Part shown: one piece after another, positions 42,236 through 52,518 of the stretch
How positions within the stretch are numbered: the stretch's first letter is position 1
Layout of the letters: each line of letters starts with the position of its first letter
NCBI RefSeq assembly: GCF_001039355.2
Contig: NW_019775525.1
Span: 717,922-781,921 of the forward strand
Direction of reading: 5' to 3'
DNA length: 64,000 bases
From: Lingula anatina
Lineage: Eukaryota; Brachiopoda; Lingulata; Lingulida; Lingulidae
Notes under the pieces: model-generated
Database searches by the model: none
Told to the model about the DNA's origin: nothing
The model's input: only the letters and a program-made list of their open reading frames with translations
Made by a program: the position numbers and the translations under genes

Positions 42236-43985
42236 TCAATCCTATCACTACAGACCTACATTAGACAGGCAGACACAGGTTCACCCCAGGAACCAGTGCA
42301 ATTCAAATTCTTTCATATTTCTGCCCATTACTTCGGCTGATGTGAGTTCTCTATATATATTTGTCTGGCTGGAGATAATAGCAGTGGACAGCCGCTTCAC
42401 TGACCACAAGATGTGTGGTCTGAGGAATGGGCACTGGTGGTCAGTTTTTAACTGGAGTCTTTAGTCAGTTTTTCACTAGAGACAGTCAGTTTATTTGCTT
42501 CAGTCTTTAGTCAGTTTTTCACTTCAGTCTCTGTTCCTCATCTTATTTATTTCAACACATTGTCTTGATTTTAATGTTTTTTGATGAAATATAATGGAGC
42601 TTGGAAAAACATTTTATCAATTGCCATGATTTTGTTCTTGGAATACTACAGTATTCTTTAGTTAATCATTTAGCTTCTATCACCTTAGGGTTTAGAGCCA
42701 AAATATTATATTCTTGAACTTAAATGGCAAAAGGGTCAATATATGAAATTCCATATATATTTTCTAAATTGACCCCTTCCCCTACATGCTCAAGCATAAA
42801 AAGGCGAAAAATGGAAAAAAAAATCTAGTTCTCTATAAATTCATGTTTTGCATGTTTCTGGTCTATATTTCTCATCCCTACCCTAATTCCTACTTAGCTG
42901 TTAATAACATCTTCAAAGAGACATGCAATAGGCTGATTTGATAGTGGGAGTTTTGGATGTATAATGAGGAAGCAGGGGGATTCTTTCTTGCAAAGTGTAT
43001 AATAGGTCTATTATCTCAAGAATGAAATGTATAAAACTTTAAATGCACATAAGGAATTGAGGGGTGTAGGCTGCCAGAGAAGACTTTCCTTGCACTCGGA
43101 TGATTTTTCCAGTGCATGGAACCAAAATGATGAGCATATATATTTAGCTGTTCATGAATAAATTATATGGGGATCGTTTCAATATATGAACTCCCCCCCT
43201 CCCCCAAAACACAAACACAAATTTGGGGCATTCCCTTTTCTTCATTTGTACATAGGAGACAGTCCAAAATGCAAGGTTGTTAGAGGGTTGTTACACTTAC
43301 CAAGACATTCAGTGTTATCCACATTAGGTTGGTATCCCGCCTTACAATAGCACTGTCCCGTCGGCCACACCCATGTCCCGTCACTCTTGCACAGGTAGGC
43401 AGGCGCAGGTCCATTTCCTACTCTCACTGCATTATCAACACACACGCCCTCTTTACTAACGACTGACGACACATCGCGACCTGTCGCAGTCGTGTTGAAG
43501 AAAGCGAAATTTTTACGCACTGCAGGACATGTGATATAATACACGTTAATTGATAGTAAGGAGGTGCATGCTCCTTCATCGAGGAATGCAAAGTAGACTC
43601 CATTTTTGGAGACAGGGACGCTCCTGTATTTCAAGTTGATTTGATAATCACTGAGGTTCGTAAATTTATAATCCGCAGCAATGGAGTCCACCATCTGGTA
43701 AGACCCCTGCTCCGCTTGCCATCTTGGCAGCGTGTCCGTGGCGAAGTCAGACATTGCTTCATAATAGTACAATGCGATGGTCTCTTTACACTGAAACACC
43801 TCCTCTGGTTTTCTGTGTGTGGAACAGTCTCTCATTGTGAATTCTATCTCCACGTAAAGTCTGTTGGCGTCCCCGCGCGGGATGTACGGAAGGCGAAGCC
43901 AGTTGCTGACTTCTGAGTGCTCGATGTCGCATGCCATATACACTCTCCTTACATTTTCACCATCGTTGAAGCTTCCTTCTCGCCA
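24651..43985 (-). CDS. Eph: Eph receptor tyrosine kinase (ephrin receptor), 5' end missing
   Basis: Sixteen exons join with matching phases to 978 residues plus stop. Order: ephrin-binding domain, with the typical RDC...CKET...YYYEA core; cysteine-rich EGF-like region ([12 protein letters not shown]); two fibronectin type III domains; a transmembrane helix ([20 protein letters not shown]); a juxtamembrane [11 protein letters not shown] with both regulatory tyrosines; kinase; SAM; and a C-terminal GFLV that fits a class II PDZ ligand. Kinase residues are present: GGGEFGDV loop, VAIK lysine, HRDLAARN, DFGLSR, an activation-loop Tyr in AYTTRGGK, and TAPEA. The protein would sit in the plasma membrane and signal on contact with ephrins on neighbouring cells, as in axon guidance and tissue boundaries. 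The signal peptide and the roughly 20-residue exon before the ligand-binding exon are not found. One receptor of this kind is usual in invertebrates (established knowledge), so no A or B class is assigned. Confidence 0.96.
25236..25378 (-). CDS. Eph: Eph exon: end of the kinase domain
   Basis: 143 bases, phase 0 to 2. [20 protein letters not shown] and RPKF close the kinase fold. Confidence 0.94.
25692..25886 (-). CDS. Eph: Eph exon: kinase C-lobe
   Basis: 195 bases, phase 0 to 0. [31 protein letters not shown], ending LPPPM. Confidence 0.95.
26148..26261 (-). CDS. Eph: Eph exon: catalytic loop, DFG and activation loop
   Basis: 114 bases, phase 0 to 0. [18 protein letters not shown] and AYTTR with the activation-loop tyrosine. 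Confidence 0.95.
26495..26593 (-). CDS. Eph: Eph exon: kinase, up to HR of the HRD motif
   Basis: 99 bases, phase 0 to 0. Ends [12 protein letters not shown]. The next exon opens DLAARN. Confidence 0.93.
26737..26984 (-). CDS. Eph: Eph exon: kinase N-lobe
   Basis: 248 bases, phase 1 to 0. [18 protein letters not shown], the helix-C Glu in [11 protein letters not shown], and a Thr gatekeeper in [10 protein letters not shown]. Confidence 0.95.
27128..27268 (-). CDS. Eph: Eph exon: juxtamembrane tyrosines and start of the kinase
   Basis: 141 bases, phase 1 to 1. [11 protein letters not shown] holds two conserved regulatory tyrosines. It ends inside the glycine loop (VIGG|G). Confidence 0.94.
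28450..28497 (-). CDS. Eph: Eph microexon (48 bases), candidate cassette exon
   Basis: Acceptor CCCACACTAACAG|TTCAG after a pyrimidine-rich run, donor AGTT|GTAAGT. Phase 1 to 1, 16 codons (about [15 protein letters not shown]). It fits with neither, or with both, neighbours: the flanking exons join in frame whether it is used or not. The nearer AG at 28493 would bring a stop into frame, so 28497 is preferred. Confidence 0.7.
30744..30805 (-). CDS. Eph: Eph exon: proximal juxtamembrane segment
   Basis: 62 bases, phase 2 to 1, TTACAG acceptor and AATG|GTGAGG donor. Ends with LHYSN, resembling the HFHNG region in other Eph receptors. Confidence 0.85.
31112..31262 (-). CDS. Eph: Eph exon: transmembrane segment
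   Basis: 151 bases, phase 1 to 2. A hydrophobic run of about 22 residues ([20 protein letters not shown]) ends with LKR, the stop-transfer side. Confidence 0.93.
31379..31546. mobile_element. 168-base TIR element (CAGGGGCGGAT family) in an Eph intron
   Basis: Ends CAGGGGCGGATCC and GGATTTAG-type complement (reads AAATCCGCCCCTG). The 5-base direct repeat ACTGT stands on both sides (31374-31378, 31547-31551). Internal sub-arms GACCGTCTTCCG/CGGAAGAC are also inverted. Non-coding. Confidence 0.8.
31742..31820 (-). CDS. Eph: Eph exon: end of the second fibronectin type III domain
   Basis: 79 bases, phase 0 to 1. [20 protein letters not shown] has the WGxW-like G-strand pattern. Confidence 0.9.
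31880..32045. mobile_element. Foldback family F1 element, partly eroded, in an Eph intron
   Basis: Left arm with ACATAGATCAACCCAACTCT and GCTGAGTGCAATCA. Middle with AATGCCAGGAGAAGGCACGT. Right arm starts GCTCATTACACTC and then decays. Same layout as 36885-37137. Confidence 0.6.
32700..32905 (-). CDS. Eph: Eph exon: second fibronectin type III domain, first part
   Basis: 206 bases, phase 1 to 0. ILVAWDRP and [10 protein letters not shown] mark the B and F strands. Confidence 0.93.
34877..35001 (-). CDS. Eph: Eph exon: first fibronectin type III domain, second half
   Basis: 125 bases, phase 2 to 1. [20 protein letters not shown] is the typical F-strand tyrosine region of an FN3 fold. Confidence 0.92.
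35221..35428 (-). CDS. Eph: Eph exon: first fibronectin type III domain, first half
   Basis: 208 bases, phase 1 to 2. [20 protein letters not shown] and the [14 protein letters not shown] cysteine cluster that Eph receptors have in this domain. Confidence 0.93.
36885..37137. mobile_element. Foldback family F1 element, most complete copy, in an Eph intron
   Basis: The left arm at about 36885-36960 ends CTGAGTGCAATCAGC. The right arm at about 37059-37137 starts GCTGATTGCACT and ends ATGGGAATGAAGCC, complementary to the left end. TGACCAGTCAA occurs just outside both ends (36868-36878 and 37140-37150) and may be a duplicated target or part of an outer nested element. Confidence 0.65.
37490..37529. 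repeat. (GA)n microsatellite
   Basis: About twenty uninterrupted GA units in an Eph intron. Confidence 0.95.
38522..38680 (-). CDS. Eph: Eph exon: cysteine-rich EGF-like module
   Basis: 159 bases, phase 1 to 1, TTTGCAG acceptor, donor TATAG|GTATGT. Encodes CPSGTYK, HSCPANS and [11 protein letters not shown]. Confidence 0.93.
38681..43300. other. Eph intron of 4.6 kb with (CT)n tracts
   Basis: It contains (CT)-rich microsatellites at 42060-42240, a thrice-repeated TTGTATGTTTTACCCATT near 41925-41995, and no supported coding sequence. Confidence 0.6.
42060..42240. repeat. Compound (CT)n / (CA)n microsatellite
   Basis: Runs of CT interrupted by CACACA segments. ORFs on both strands here are low-complexity shadows. 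Confidence 0.95.
43301..43985 (-). CDS. Eph: Eph exon: ephrin ligand-binding domain and start of the cysteine-rich region
   Basis: Acceptor TTCTCATTACAG|TGGCGAGAAG and donor CTTG|GTAAGT. 685 bases, phase 0 to 1. It opens WREGSFNDG and carries [21 protein letters not shown] and an EGF-like end ([17 protein letters not shown]). Confidence 0.95.
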
Positions 43986-46296
43986 CTGTAATGAGAAGAC
44001 GGGTTAACATTAGGTACACAATTAATCATAGAAGAAAAACAAATAATGTCTCAACCTAGAAATAAAATAATATTTCAAAGAAAACAAATACATTTTTCAT
44101 CTATCCAGTTAATATAAAATCAAAAACTGAACTGTTGAACGCTATTTTTTACTACATTACTTCACATCTTAAAATATATATATTCATCAAAATTTATATC
44201 ATTTACAATCTTGGTTGGACGCCGGAGAGGCCATTTTGAAAATAAGGGTCTACATTTCTTTCTAACAATTTGTAAGAGCAACTAAAACAAAATACACATG
44301 GAAATCTTTGGGAAATTTCATTGCGAAAGGACAGCACCACACACTGTCACTATGCTAAAATCTTCATTTCAATTTAATTGAATCAGAAACCAAAAGTGAC
44401 ACTTCCAATTTAGCCACAGATCAAAGCACCACCTACAGCAAAAGCATGTATGGCTAATGGCATTTTTTTTCAGGGTATATCTCTACAAGAATCTATCACG
44501 CAGGGATGCTTTGATGGAATAATGCTAGCGTGGAGTGCCTGTGGAGATGCTTACATATCAACAGGGCAAAATTAGAGGAATGTTGCCTTCCATTGTTGTG
44601 TGCGTGTTTTAATTTTCATCAAGGATTTTGAAGAACTTGGCAGAATGCAAGTGCATAGCTCATTTAATCATCTCATCTTCCCTACTCTATATTGATAAAA
44701 TCTAACATGGAAAACTATTTCTTACAAGTATAAAAAATAAGGGAATATCATCTCAAAATAAGAAACTTTCAATACAAAATTATATAACTACCAAACCAAA
44801 AATGGAAGCTTCGGTAGGTTCCAATACCTCAATTCCAACAATGCTTTAATTAACTTTAAAAAATCCCATATTTAATCACTTTGACATTAACACCACAACC
44901 AGGAGCGCTGGGAGAGAAAAATTGCTCCTATGAGTAAAAAATTCTCTCCTCAGAATGAAAAATCGCCCCTCGTTTCACGGCAAATGAGGCCTAATGATCA
45001 GAATTCATGACTTCATTTAGGCACTTAGGGAATCCAGGGTCTCCCCTGGGGCGGGGTGTTTGATGGCCCTGCTGGAGTGTATAACATTAAACTTGGCTGT
45101 GACTAAGTCAAAATCAATCAAATGGCAATCAATACATTTGACTCAGCTCCATCACATAAAGAATCTCTTCTGGTGATTGATTATCTTATAAGTTTGATGC
45201 TGAGATACTGATTACTGTTTGTGTGCGTGCATGTTCTCCCATGTGTGTGTGTGTGTGTATGTGTATGTGTGTGTGCACTCTCATGCAATACCTGCATACA
45301 TGAAAGTGTTCTTGTAAATCTGTATGCATTTGCTTCATAATTTCTTCTTCCATGACAGATCTTCCTCTTTTAAAAAAAAATTATAATTCCCAGTGAAAAA
45401 TAAGAGGAGGCTGCATCATTCTCTGATACTATCATTCCAAAAAGTCAACAAAAGCTTTAAACTGCTCTTCTTCTATTTCTGAAATCATTACAAGATGGGA
45501 CCACATGGGGAGAGATGGAATTTTTGATTTTGCCCACATCTTGCGACTGCTAGCTTAGTGAGGCTAAAGTTCCCGACTTCCTAACACATTTAGGACAGAT
45601 GAGTCTGCCAAAAGGCTGTGGGTGGAATTTCTTTTTAAAACAAAACTAGCAACTGCTGTTTCTGATAGTCTAAAATTTCTCATACTGAAATACTTTTAGG
45701 ACAGCTGACATTTTAGAATTACAATAAAAACAAGTGTTTCTTTCTCTATCTTAACTTGTTCAATCTTACTAAATGACTATGCAAAAAATATTAATTCAGT
45801 TTAAGAGCCTTGTACAATTTTTTTTTTTTTTTTTTTTTTTTTTTGCCATGAATTGAAACTACCAGCAACATCATAAGATCTTGGAGATTTGATCCAGACA
45901 AACGCTGACAAATGAAAATTCCCAATTTCATTGCAGACAAAATCCATTCTATGTCTGGTAATCCCATCTAATTTCTAGGCGACAAAGCAAATTGAGGATA
46001 GAAATCCCATGGAAAATTGGCCTTAGAAGATGAGCCAATTTGAAAGGCTACCAGACAACATGGCTGCCATTATGACAGAAGATTACGTCTGCCGCATTAT
46101 AAAAAGCAGCAATGCATGCAACACGATGCCAAAGCCTGTCAGCAATCATGATTTTTACTCAGAATTCATTGTCACAAATGAACGATAAACTACGCCATTT
46201 TTTTTTCAGAAATTTTTCAATACATCACCCCATTATTCACAGACTTGTTATAAGGTTATGAGCACCAACAGCTGAAAACTTAGCAATCCAAAAAAT
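43986..46296. other. Probable Eph intron, no gene seen
   Basis: (GT)n at about 45241-45275 and a T tract at 45818-45844. No upstream Eph exon recognised. Confidence 0.5.
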
Positions 46297-48119
46297 AGAC
46301 ACAGATTATTAAGGATTAACTGATGGACATCAGCAACTGATACGTGTCTATAAAATTAATGAACCATTCCATCTCCTCCTCTATTTACCACAAATATCAT
46401 TCCTCCACGCAGAAAAAAATTCGAAGAAAGAAAAAAATATCTACGTTATCTAAGAAGTTTTTAGTGCTCTCCCCTGTGGCCAATTTCCAGAAAGAATTCA
46501 ACCCCTGACCATCAGTCAGATATTGAATGGAAGCAGACGACACTTGGGGGAACACCTTCACAATGCCAAGTAACCAGAACACCCCAGTGCAAATTCAGTT
46601 CCTTCATTTCAATCTTTACAGGGAGCTACTGTTAAAATTCTATTTTATTGATCAATGAGTGTTCTAGTTTGGACAGGAGTTACCTCCTGATTCTGATTCA
46701 CAATCATATGGTTTGTAATAATTAAACATAGTTAATGAATTAATTCTCAAATTGGTATGTAAATTATAAACAGCATAACTTCAATAAATTTAGCATTTAT
46801 GAAGGTGCTAAAGCTTCCAGGAGAAAAAAACTGAGCTAGATATGTTTCAAATATTGTTATTCATCTCTGTATTCTGCAATTACATAAAATTCCAAGAATG
46901 GAAGACTTTTTTATTTTCAAACATTCAGCTTATATTATGATTATCTCAGGCAAATCATTTCTCAGTCTGTGTATACCACTGGAATGTATTCCCTTGTCTC
47001 TACACACAGCTAGAATCCACAGGAGCGAGAGAGAATCCCAACTTCAGCTTGGAGCTCCAGCTGGTTTCCATGGCAACTTGAACTAAGAGAAAGAGCAAGG
47101 GGGCAGCAGAGGGTGAAGACTGACTGGGTTCTGGTCTATCTCGTAATGACATGCCGTCAAAATAAAACCTGGTCATATTGGCTGGCTCCGTCACTCAGGA
47201 AAACATAGGGTCAAGTACTTAAAGCGCGGGGCATATTCATAGAGATGACAGCTGTGACTGGCATGATTTCTTCTAGTTTGATGTATTTGCCTTTCTTGCT
47301 TTTCTTTTTTATTTCTCTACAAATTAATGACATCCTAAAAAATGGATTAACCATGCCATAACATTGTCATCCCTAAAAAGTTTTTTGGCAACTCTGACTG
47401 CTGAGTTTGAATGGAGAGAGATAGAAAGATTGAGTGATTCCTGTCGAAAGAAAGCCAGAAGCACACCAGAGTGAAATTAGGTAGTAAAAGTCCTTCAACT
47501 GTCTTACGAACCTCAAACCTCGTTCTTCAGATTTTCTTGAATAAAACCAAAAGCCAAAAGCCAAAAGCCAGCATTGTACATTTACTTACAAGCTACTGTC
47601 TAGACACACAGCATACTGTTTATCTTATAAACTTTCACGGAATATTAGCTCAGTTGGTGATTAGATACAGCCGCCAAACCGCAGCTGTAAGTTGTTGGAA
47701 ACTTGTGGAGAAAAATTTGGTGAGCAGAGAGAAATAGCCTACAAGCTACTCACTGCGCTCATTTATTTTTTCAAAACAAGGGTGGGTGTGAAAAAATCTC
47801 ACCGTGTCAATTTTCCTGAATGCAATATATAGTTCACGAAGAATACAAATGAGTGACCAGCCTCTTTCTTGTGTTTGTTTATTTGAAAACTGATTCTGAC
47901 ATGTTGAGAAGGATTGGATTTTTACAGATCGTGTTGGTGTATTCCTTTTCTCCTGGGTGCTGCCATTTTGTGGAGTGGCCATCTCGTGTTTCGCTCAGAA
48001 CGAGGGTTTCGGTTTGTTAATGTGCATTACAGACTTGTACAGATGCACATTTCACTTGATCTATGCTTCTGTTTGTTACAGTCATACATGACCATGTTCG
48101 GGGCAAAAATCCCACACAC
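46297..48119. repeat. Copy A of a 1.82-kb direct duplication
   Basis: It matches 48121-49943 at an offset of 1824 bases throughout. I found only one mismatch (C at 48113, T at 49937). It includes three AAAAGCC repeats and no gene I can support. Confidence 0.95.
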
Positions 48120-48120
48120 N
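48120..48120. other. Single N at the junction of the duplicated copies
   Basis: One unknown base exactly where copy A stops and copy B starts. It marks a contig join. Confidence 0.95.
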
Positions 48121-49943
48121 AGACACAGATTATTAAGGATTAACTGATGGACATCAGCAACTGATACGTGTCTATAAAATTAATGAACCATTCCATCTCC
48201 TCCTCTATTTACCACAAATATCATTCCTCCACGCAGAAAAAAATTCGAAGAAAGAAAAAAATATCTACGTTATCTAAGAAGTTTTTAGTGCTCTCCCCTG
48301 TGGCCAATTTCCAGAAAGAATTCAACCCCTGACCATCAGTCAGATATTGAATGGAAGCAGACGACACTTGGGGGAACACCTTCACAATGCCAAGTAACCA
48401 GAACACCCCAGTGCAAATTCAGTTCCTTCATTTCAATCTTTACAGGGAGCTACTGTTAAAATTCTATTTTATTGATCAATGAGTGTTCTAGTTTGGACAG
48501 GAGTTACCTCCTGATTCTGATTCACAATCATATGGTTTGTAATAATTAAACATAGTTAATGAATTAATTCTCAAATTGGTATGTAAATTATAAACAGCAT
48601 AACTTCAATAAATTTAGCATTTATGAAGGTGCTAAAGCTTCCAGGAGAAAAAAACTGAGCTAGATATGTTTCAAATATTGTTATTCATCTCTGTATTCTG
48701 CAATTACATAAAATTCCAAGAATGGAAGACTTTTTTATTTTCAAACATTCAGCTTATATTATGATTATCTCAGGCAAATCATTTCTCAGTCTGTGTATAC
48801 CACTGGAATGTATTCCCTTGTCTCTACACACAGCTAGAATCCACAGGAGCGAGAGAGAATCCCAACTTCAGCTTGGAGCTCCAGCTGGTTTCCATGGCAA
48901 CTTGAACTAAGAGAAAGAGCAAGGGGGCAGCAGAGGGTGAAGACTGACTGGGTTCTGGTCTATCTCGTAATGACATGCCGTCAAAATAAAACCTGGTCAT
49001 ATTGGCTGGCTCCGTCACTCAGGAAAACATAGGGTCAAGTACTTAAAGCGCGGGGCATATTCATAGAGATGACAGCTGTGACTGGCATGATTTCTTCTAG
49101 TTTGATGTATTTGCCTTTCTTGCTTTTCTTTTTTATTTCTCTACAAATTAATGACATCCTAAAAAATGGATTAACCATGCCATAACATTGTCATCCCTAA
49201 AAAGTTTTTTGGCAACTCTGACTGCTGAGTTTGAATGGAGAGAGATAGAAAGATTGAGTGATTCCTGTCGAAAGAAAGCCAGAAGCACACCAGAGTGAAA
49301 TTAGGTAGTAAAAGTCCTTCAACTGTCTTACGAACCTCAAACCTCGTTCTTCAGATTTTCTTGAATAAAACCAAAAGCCAAAAGCCAAAAGCCAGCATTG
49401 TACATTTACTTACAAGCTACTGTCTAGACACACAGCATACTGTTTATCTTATAAACTTTCACGGAATATTAGCTCAGTTGGTGATTAGATACAGCCGCCA
49501 AACCGCAGCTGTAAGTTGTTGGAAACTTGTGGAGAAAAATTTGGTGAGCAGAGAGAAATAGCCTACAAGCTACTCACTGCGCTCATTTATTTTTTCAAAA
49601 CAAGGGTGGGTGTGAAAAAATCTCACCGTGTCAATTTTCCTGAATGCAATATATAGTTCACGAAGAATACAAATGAGTGACCAGCCTCTTTCTTGTGTTT
49701 GTTTATTTGAAAACTGATTCTGACATGTTGAGAAGGATTGGATTTTTACAGATCGTGTTGGTGTATTCCTTTTCTCCTGGGTGCTGCCATTTTGTGGAGT
49801 GGCCATCTCGTGTTTCGCTCAGAACGAGGGTTTCGGTTTGTTAATGTGCATTACAGACTTGTACAGATGCACATTTCACTTGATCTATGCTTCTGTTTGT
49901 TACAGTCATACATGACCATGTTCGGGGCAAAAATCCTACACAC
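48121..49943. repeat. Copy B of the 1.82-kb direct duplication
   Basis: It starts AGACACAGATTATTAAGG like 46297, and runs on into unique sequence after ACACAC at about 49943. Confidence 0.95.
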
Positions 49944-52353
49944 ACTAAGGCAATGTTGTGGATACCAAAATGTTCCACGTATCAATACATGGTTACGGAC
50001 ATTGTTCTATGATATAAAGGACCAGTTATATGGATTTTTACTACTATTAAAGGATATGTTTGCATGAGTAAACTACAAGATGACTCTCCTTGTTCTGGTT
50101 TCCCTAATGTTCTCTGAGGAAAATCTTTTTGGCCATTTGTTTGAAAAATCATCCCCAAGAATACCAATAAAATTTCAGATATGGCTCTTAGCAATGGACA
50201 CACTGAAGGGTGACAGGCTATTTGAGGATAAAATTTTTTTTTTAAATATTTGAGGATAGATTGTTGTATTTTGTAGCCAGTTAAAACTGTAGCCTCCTAA
50301 CTTTAATGTGCTATTTTAGGAGTTGTAGCTTATGTTTTATTTCGTCCTTTTGTGATTTTTGGAGTTTGGCCAGTTTGCTAAAAGATTGATTCTTAATTAC
50401 ACTTGCTTAAATAACAAAATGGTGCATCTGGCTTTCATTGCAATAAAAACAATTGGATTTTTTTGAACTTCTGGTAACTTTCAGGTCCAAAAATAGTTCC
50501 TCATACAGATGATAAATTTATCATCTAAATAGACTTTCACATTTGGAAAGCGTTTCAATTTTTTTTTTCTATTGACAACATATCAAACTACAGTCAACCA
50601 ATTGTTTTGGTTCCAACAGTCTCATTTTATTATTGAAGCTTTTATAGCCAAATACCTCTCTTGATTTTTTCAAACAACCATCTCATAAAGGTCAATTCTT
50701 TTCCACTCTCCCATAACAAAAATTTTAACAACAATGACCACTATGGCCACAATGGTCAAATTCAATATCACCTGCAGCAGGGGGGAGGCCAATGGAACAG
50801 CCTAGAGGTCAATTCAATAGTTAAAACAACTCTCTTTCCACCTGTTGGCAAATTGTTTCATTTCTTTCTCCTCTCGTGGGGATGAAACGGTTTCCAATAG
50901 CTGTTTTTACTATTAACAATGGCACAGATTCCTTAGAAACACCATAAGGATGGAAATTTCTGTAATTACCCAAAGGTAGGGTATGGTTCATTGGTTGATG
51001 TTTCAGTTGCACTTGTATAAACATTTCTACTTTATTTTTTTACAAAAAAAAATCTGAAACTGAGAACCTACCACCTATTCTTTCGTGTTTGTCTCCACCA
51101 GTGTAGAGTACTTTAAAAGTGAAATAAGGAATTTGCTTTAAGGAAGACCCATCTATCGTACTTTTTCCAATTACTTCAAATTTAATTCATGGACAATGTA
51201 TCTAAAAACCAGCAACTTACAAATTATAGCAATATATTGCAATACAACCTCATTAACTTTTACAAAATAAATTATCGAACAGGGAAAAATGAGAATGTTA
51301 AAGACAACAGCTTACAAACAGCAAATTCAAAGGGCAAAAGGTTGACTGAAGGAAAAAAAACAGCCAAAAAATACTGAATCTCTTTCTATTTATTGCCTTT
51401 GTTACATGTCTAATGTTGCCCAGGAGAAAAGAAAAAGTGTGGCTGTCAGTTTGCCTGGCTCCATAACCGCATCTAGGAATAAATAAACCCCATAACGCAT
51501 GAGGACTTTCCCAAGATGACACACTCCAGTCTCTTATGTGGTCTCCTCCAGACTCATCAAGTTGACTCAAAAAAGTGGCTTTTGATTGGTCTCTCGCATG
51601 CAATAGGTCAATAAGGCTAGGAAGTAGCGCCATCGTTTCATGAAGTCAATGACAGAAGCGTGGCTTTATCAGAGCCTCCAATAGCATCTGCGACAAACAA
51701 ATTAGAGACAAATCAACTGAGAAAATATTGAATCCCTTTATGAATTGTCTCTAACATTAGGGCAAATGGGAATTATTATTACTGATTAAATTAATCTTTT
51801 TGTCTTACTTTAATATCAAACTTGATAAAAGTGTTTGTAGTTAGTGTGCTATTACTCTTGCCATTGGGTAAATAACCTTTTCCTTTGAAGTTAACCACGT
51901 TTGCCATACATATTTTTTTTTCTTTTTTTATGGCTCACTTTTATGTATGGGAATTATCTATCATGGTTTTTAGTACCATATTCTACCTCACACCTCAACC
52001 GAAAAGATACCCATTGTGCACCTTGATTTAGTGGCAATAAAACAATATGCAGTGGCAGTTCACAGTGAAATACTGCAATTTACAATAAAATATCTCCCTG
52101 TTATAGAAAAAGCAGAATATTGCTCACTACCTTCATCGCTGTGGTTCGTGGCACATGAATGAACATCCATTACTGCCTCTCAAAGCCACCCAAGCGCAAG
52201 AAGGTTCAGCTTTAGAGTGCATGTTTAATCTCTACCGATGAAGGCAAATTTGTTGATGGGTGACGTATTTATCAAACGTTGTGTCAGGGATTAGATGTGA
52301 CGGCCATCTTTATGGATGGGGAGACAGGGGTCATCAGGGTCAGACTGAGGCCC
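49944..52353. other. Non-coding DNA upstream of the placed Eph exons
   Basis: No gene is supported. Several ORFs of 60-110 codons lack any domain-like pattern, splice context or codon regularity. Confidence 0.45.
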
Positions 52354-52518
52354 CATTCAGAATAGGGGACTAACTAGTCCAAGGGTCAAATATGGCCGAC
52401 CCACTTAAATACTTCCCCATGGGATATCTATTCAGTGTCTATTCGGGGATTAGAAGGCAAGCTTTGTAGTGGATGGCCATATTTGGCCAATGGCCTAGTT
52501 AGTCCCCTATTCTGAATG
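52354..52518. mobile_element. MITE with inverted repeats of about 40 bases
   Basis: The left end CATTCAGAATAGGGGACTAA and the right end TTAGTCCCCTATTCTGAATG are exact inverse complements. The arms continue with GGTCAAATATGGCC and GGCCATATTTGGCC. The core is about 80 bases and non-coding. Confidence 0.85.

Noticed and set aside
42009-42264. ORFs of Arg-Glu repeats (-) and Ser-Leu repeats (+)
   Set aside because: Translation of a (CT)n microsatellite, low complexity on both strands.
44895-45065. Possible TIR element beginning CAGGAGCGCTGGGAG
   Set aside because: No convincing inverse complement at the other side and no target duplication.
46397-46582. - strand ORF beginning MFWLLGIVKVFPQVSSA, like a signal peptide, as a possible first Eph exon
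   Set aside because: No Eph N-terminal sequence follows and no suitable donor was seen. The hydrophobic start is short, and the block is duplicated artefactually.
49982-50203. - strand ORF with a hydrophobic start (LLRAISEILLVFLGMIF)
   Set aside because: No homology recognised and no continuation into a domain. Considered as Eph signal exon, but nothing after the hydrophobic part fits.
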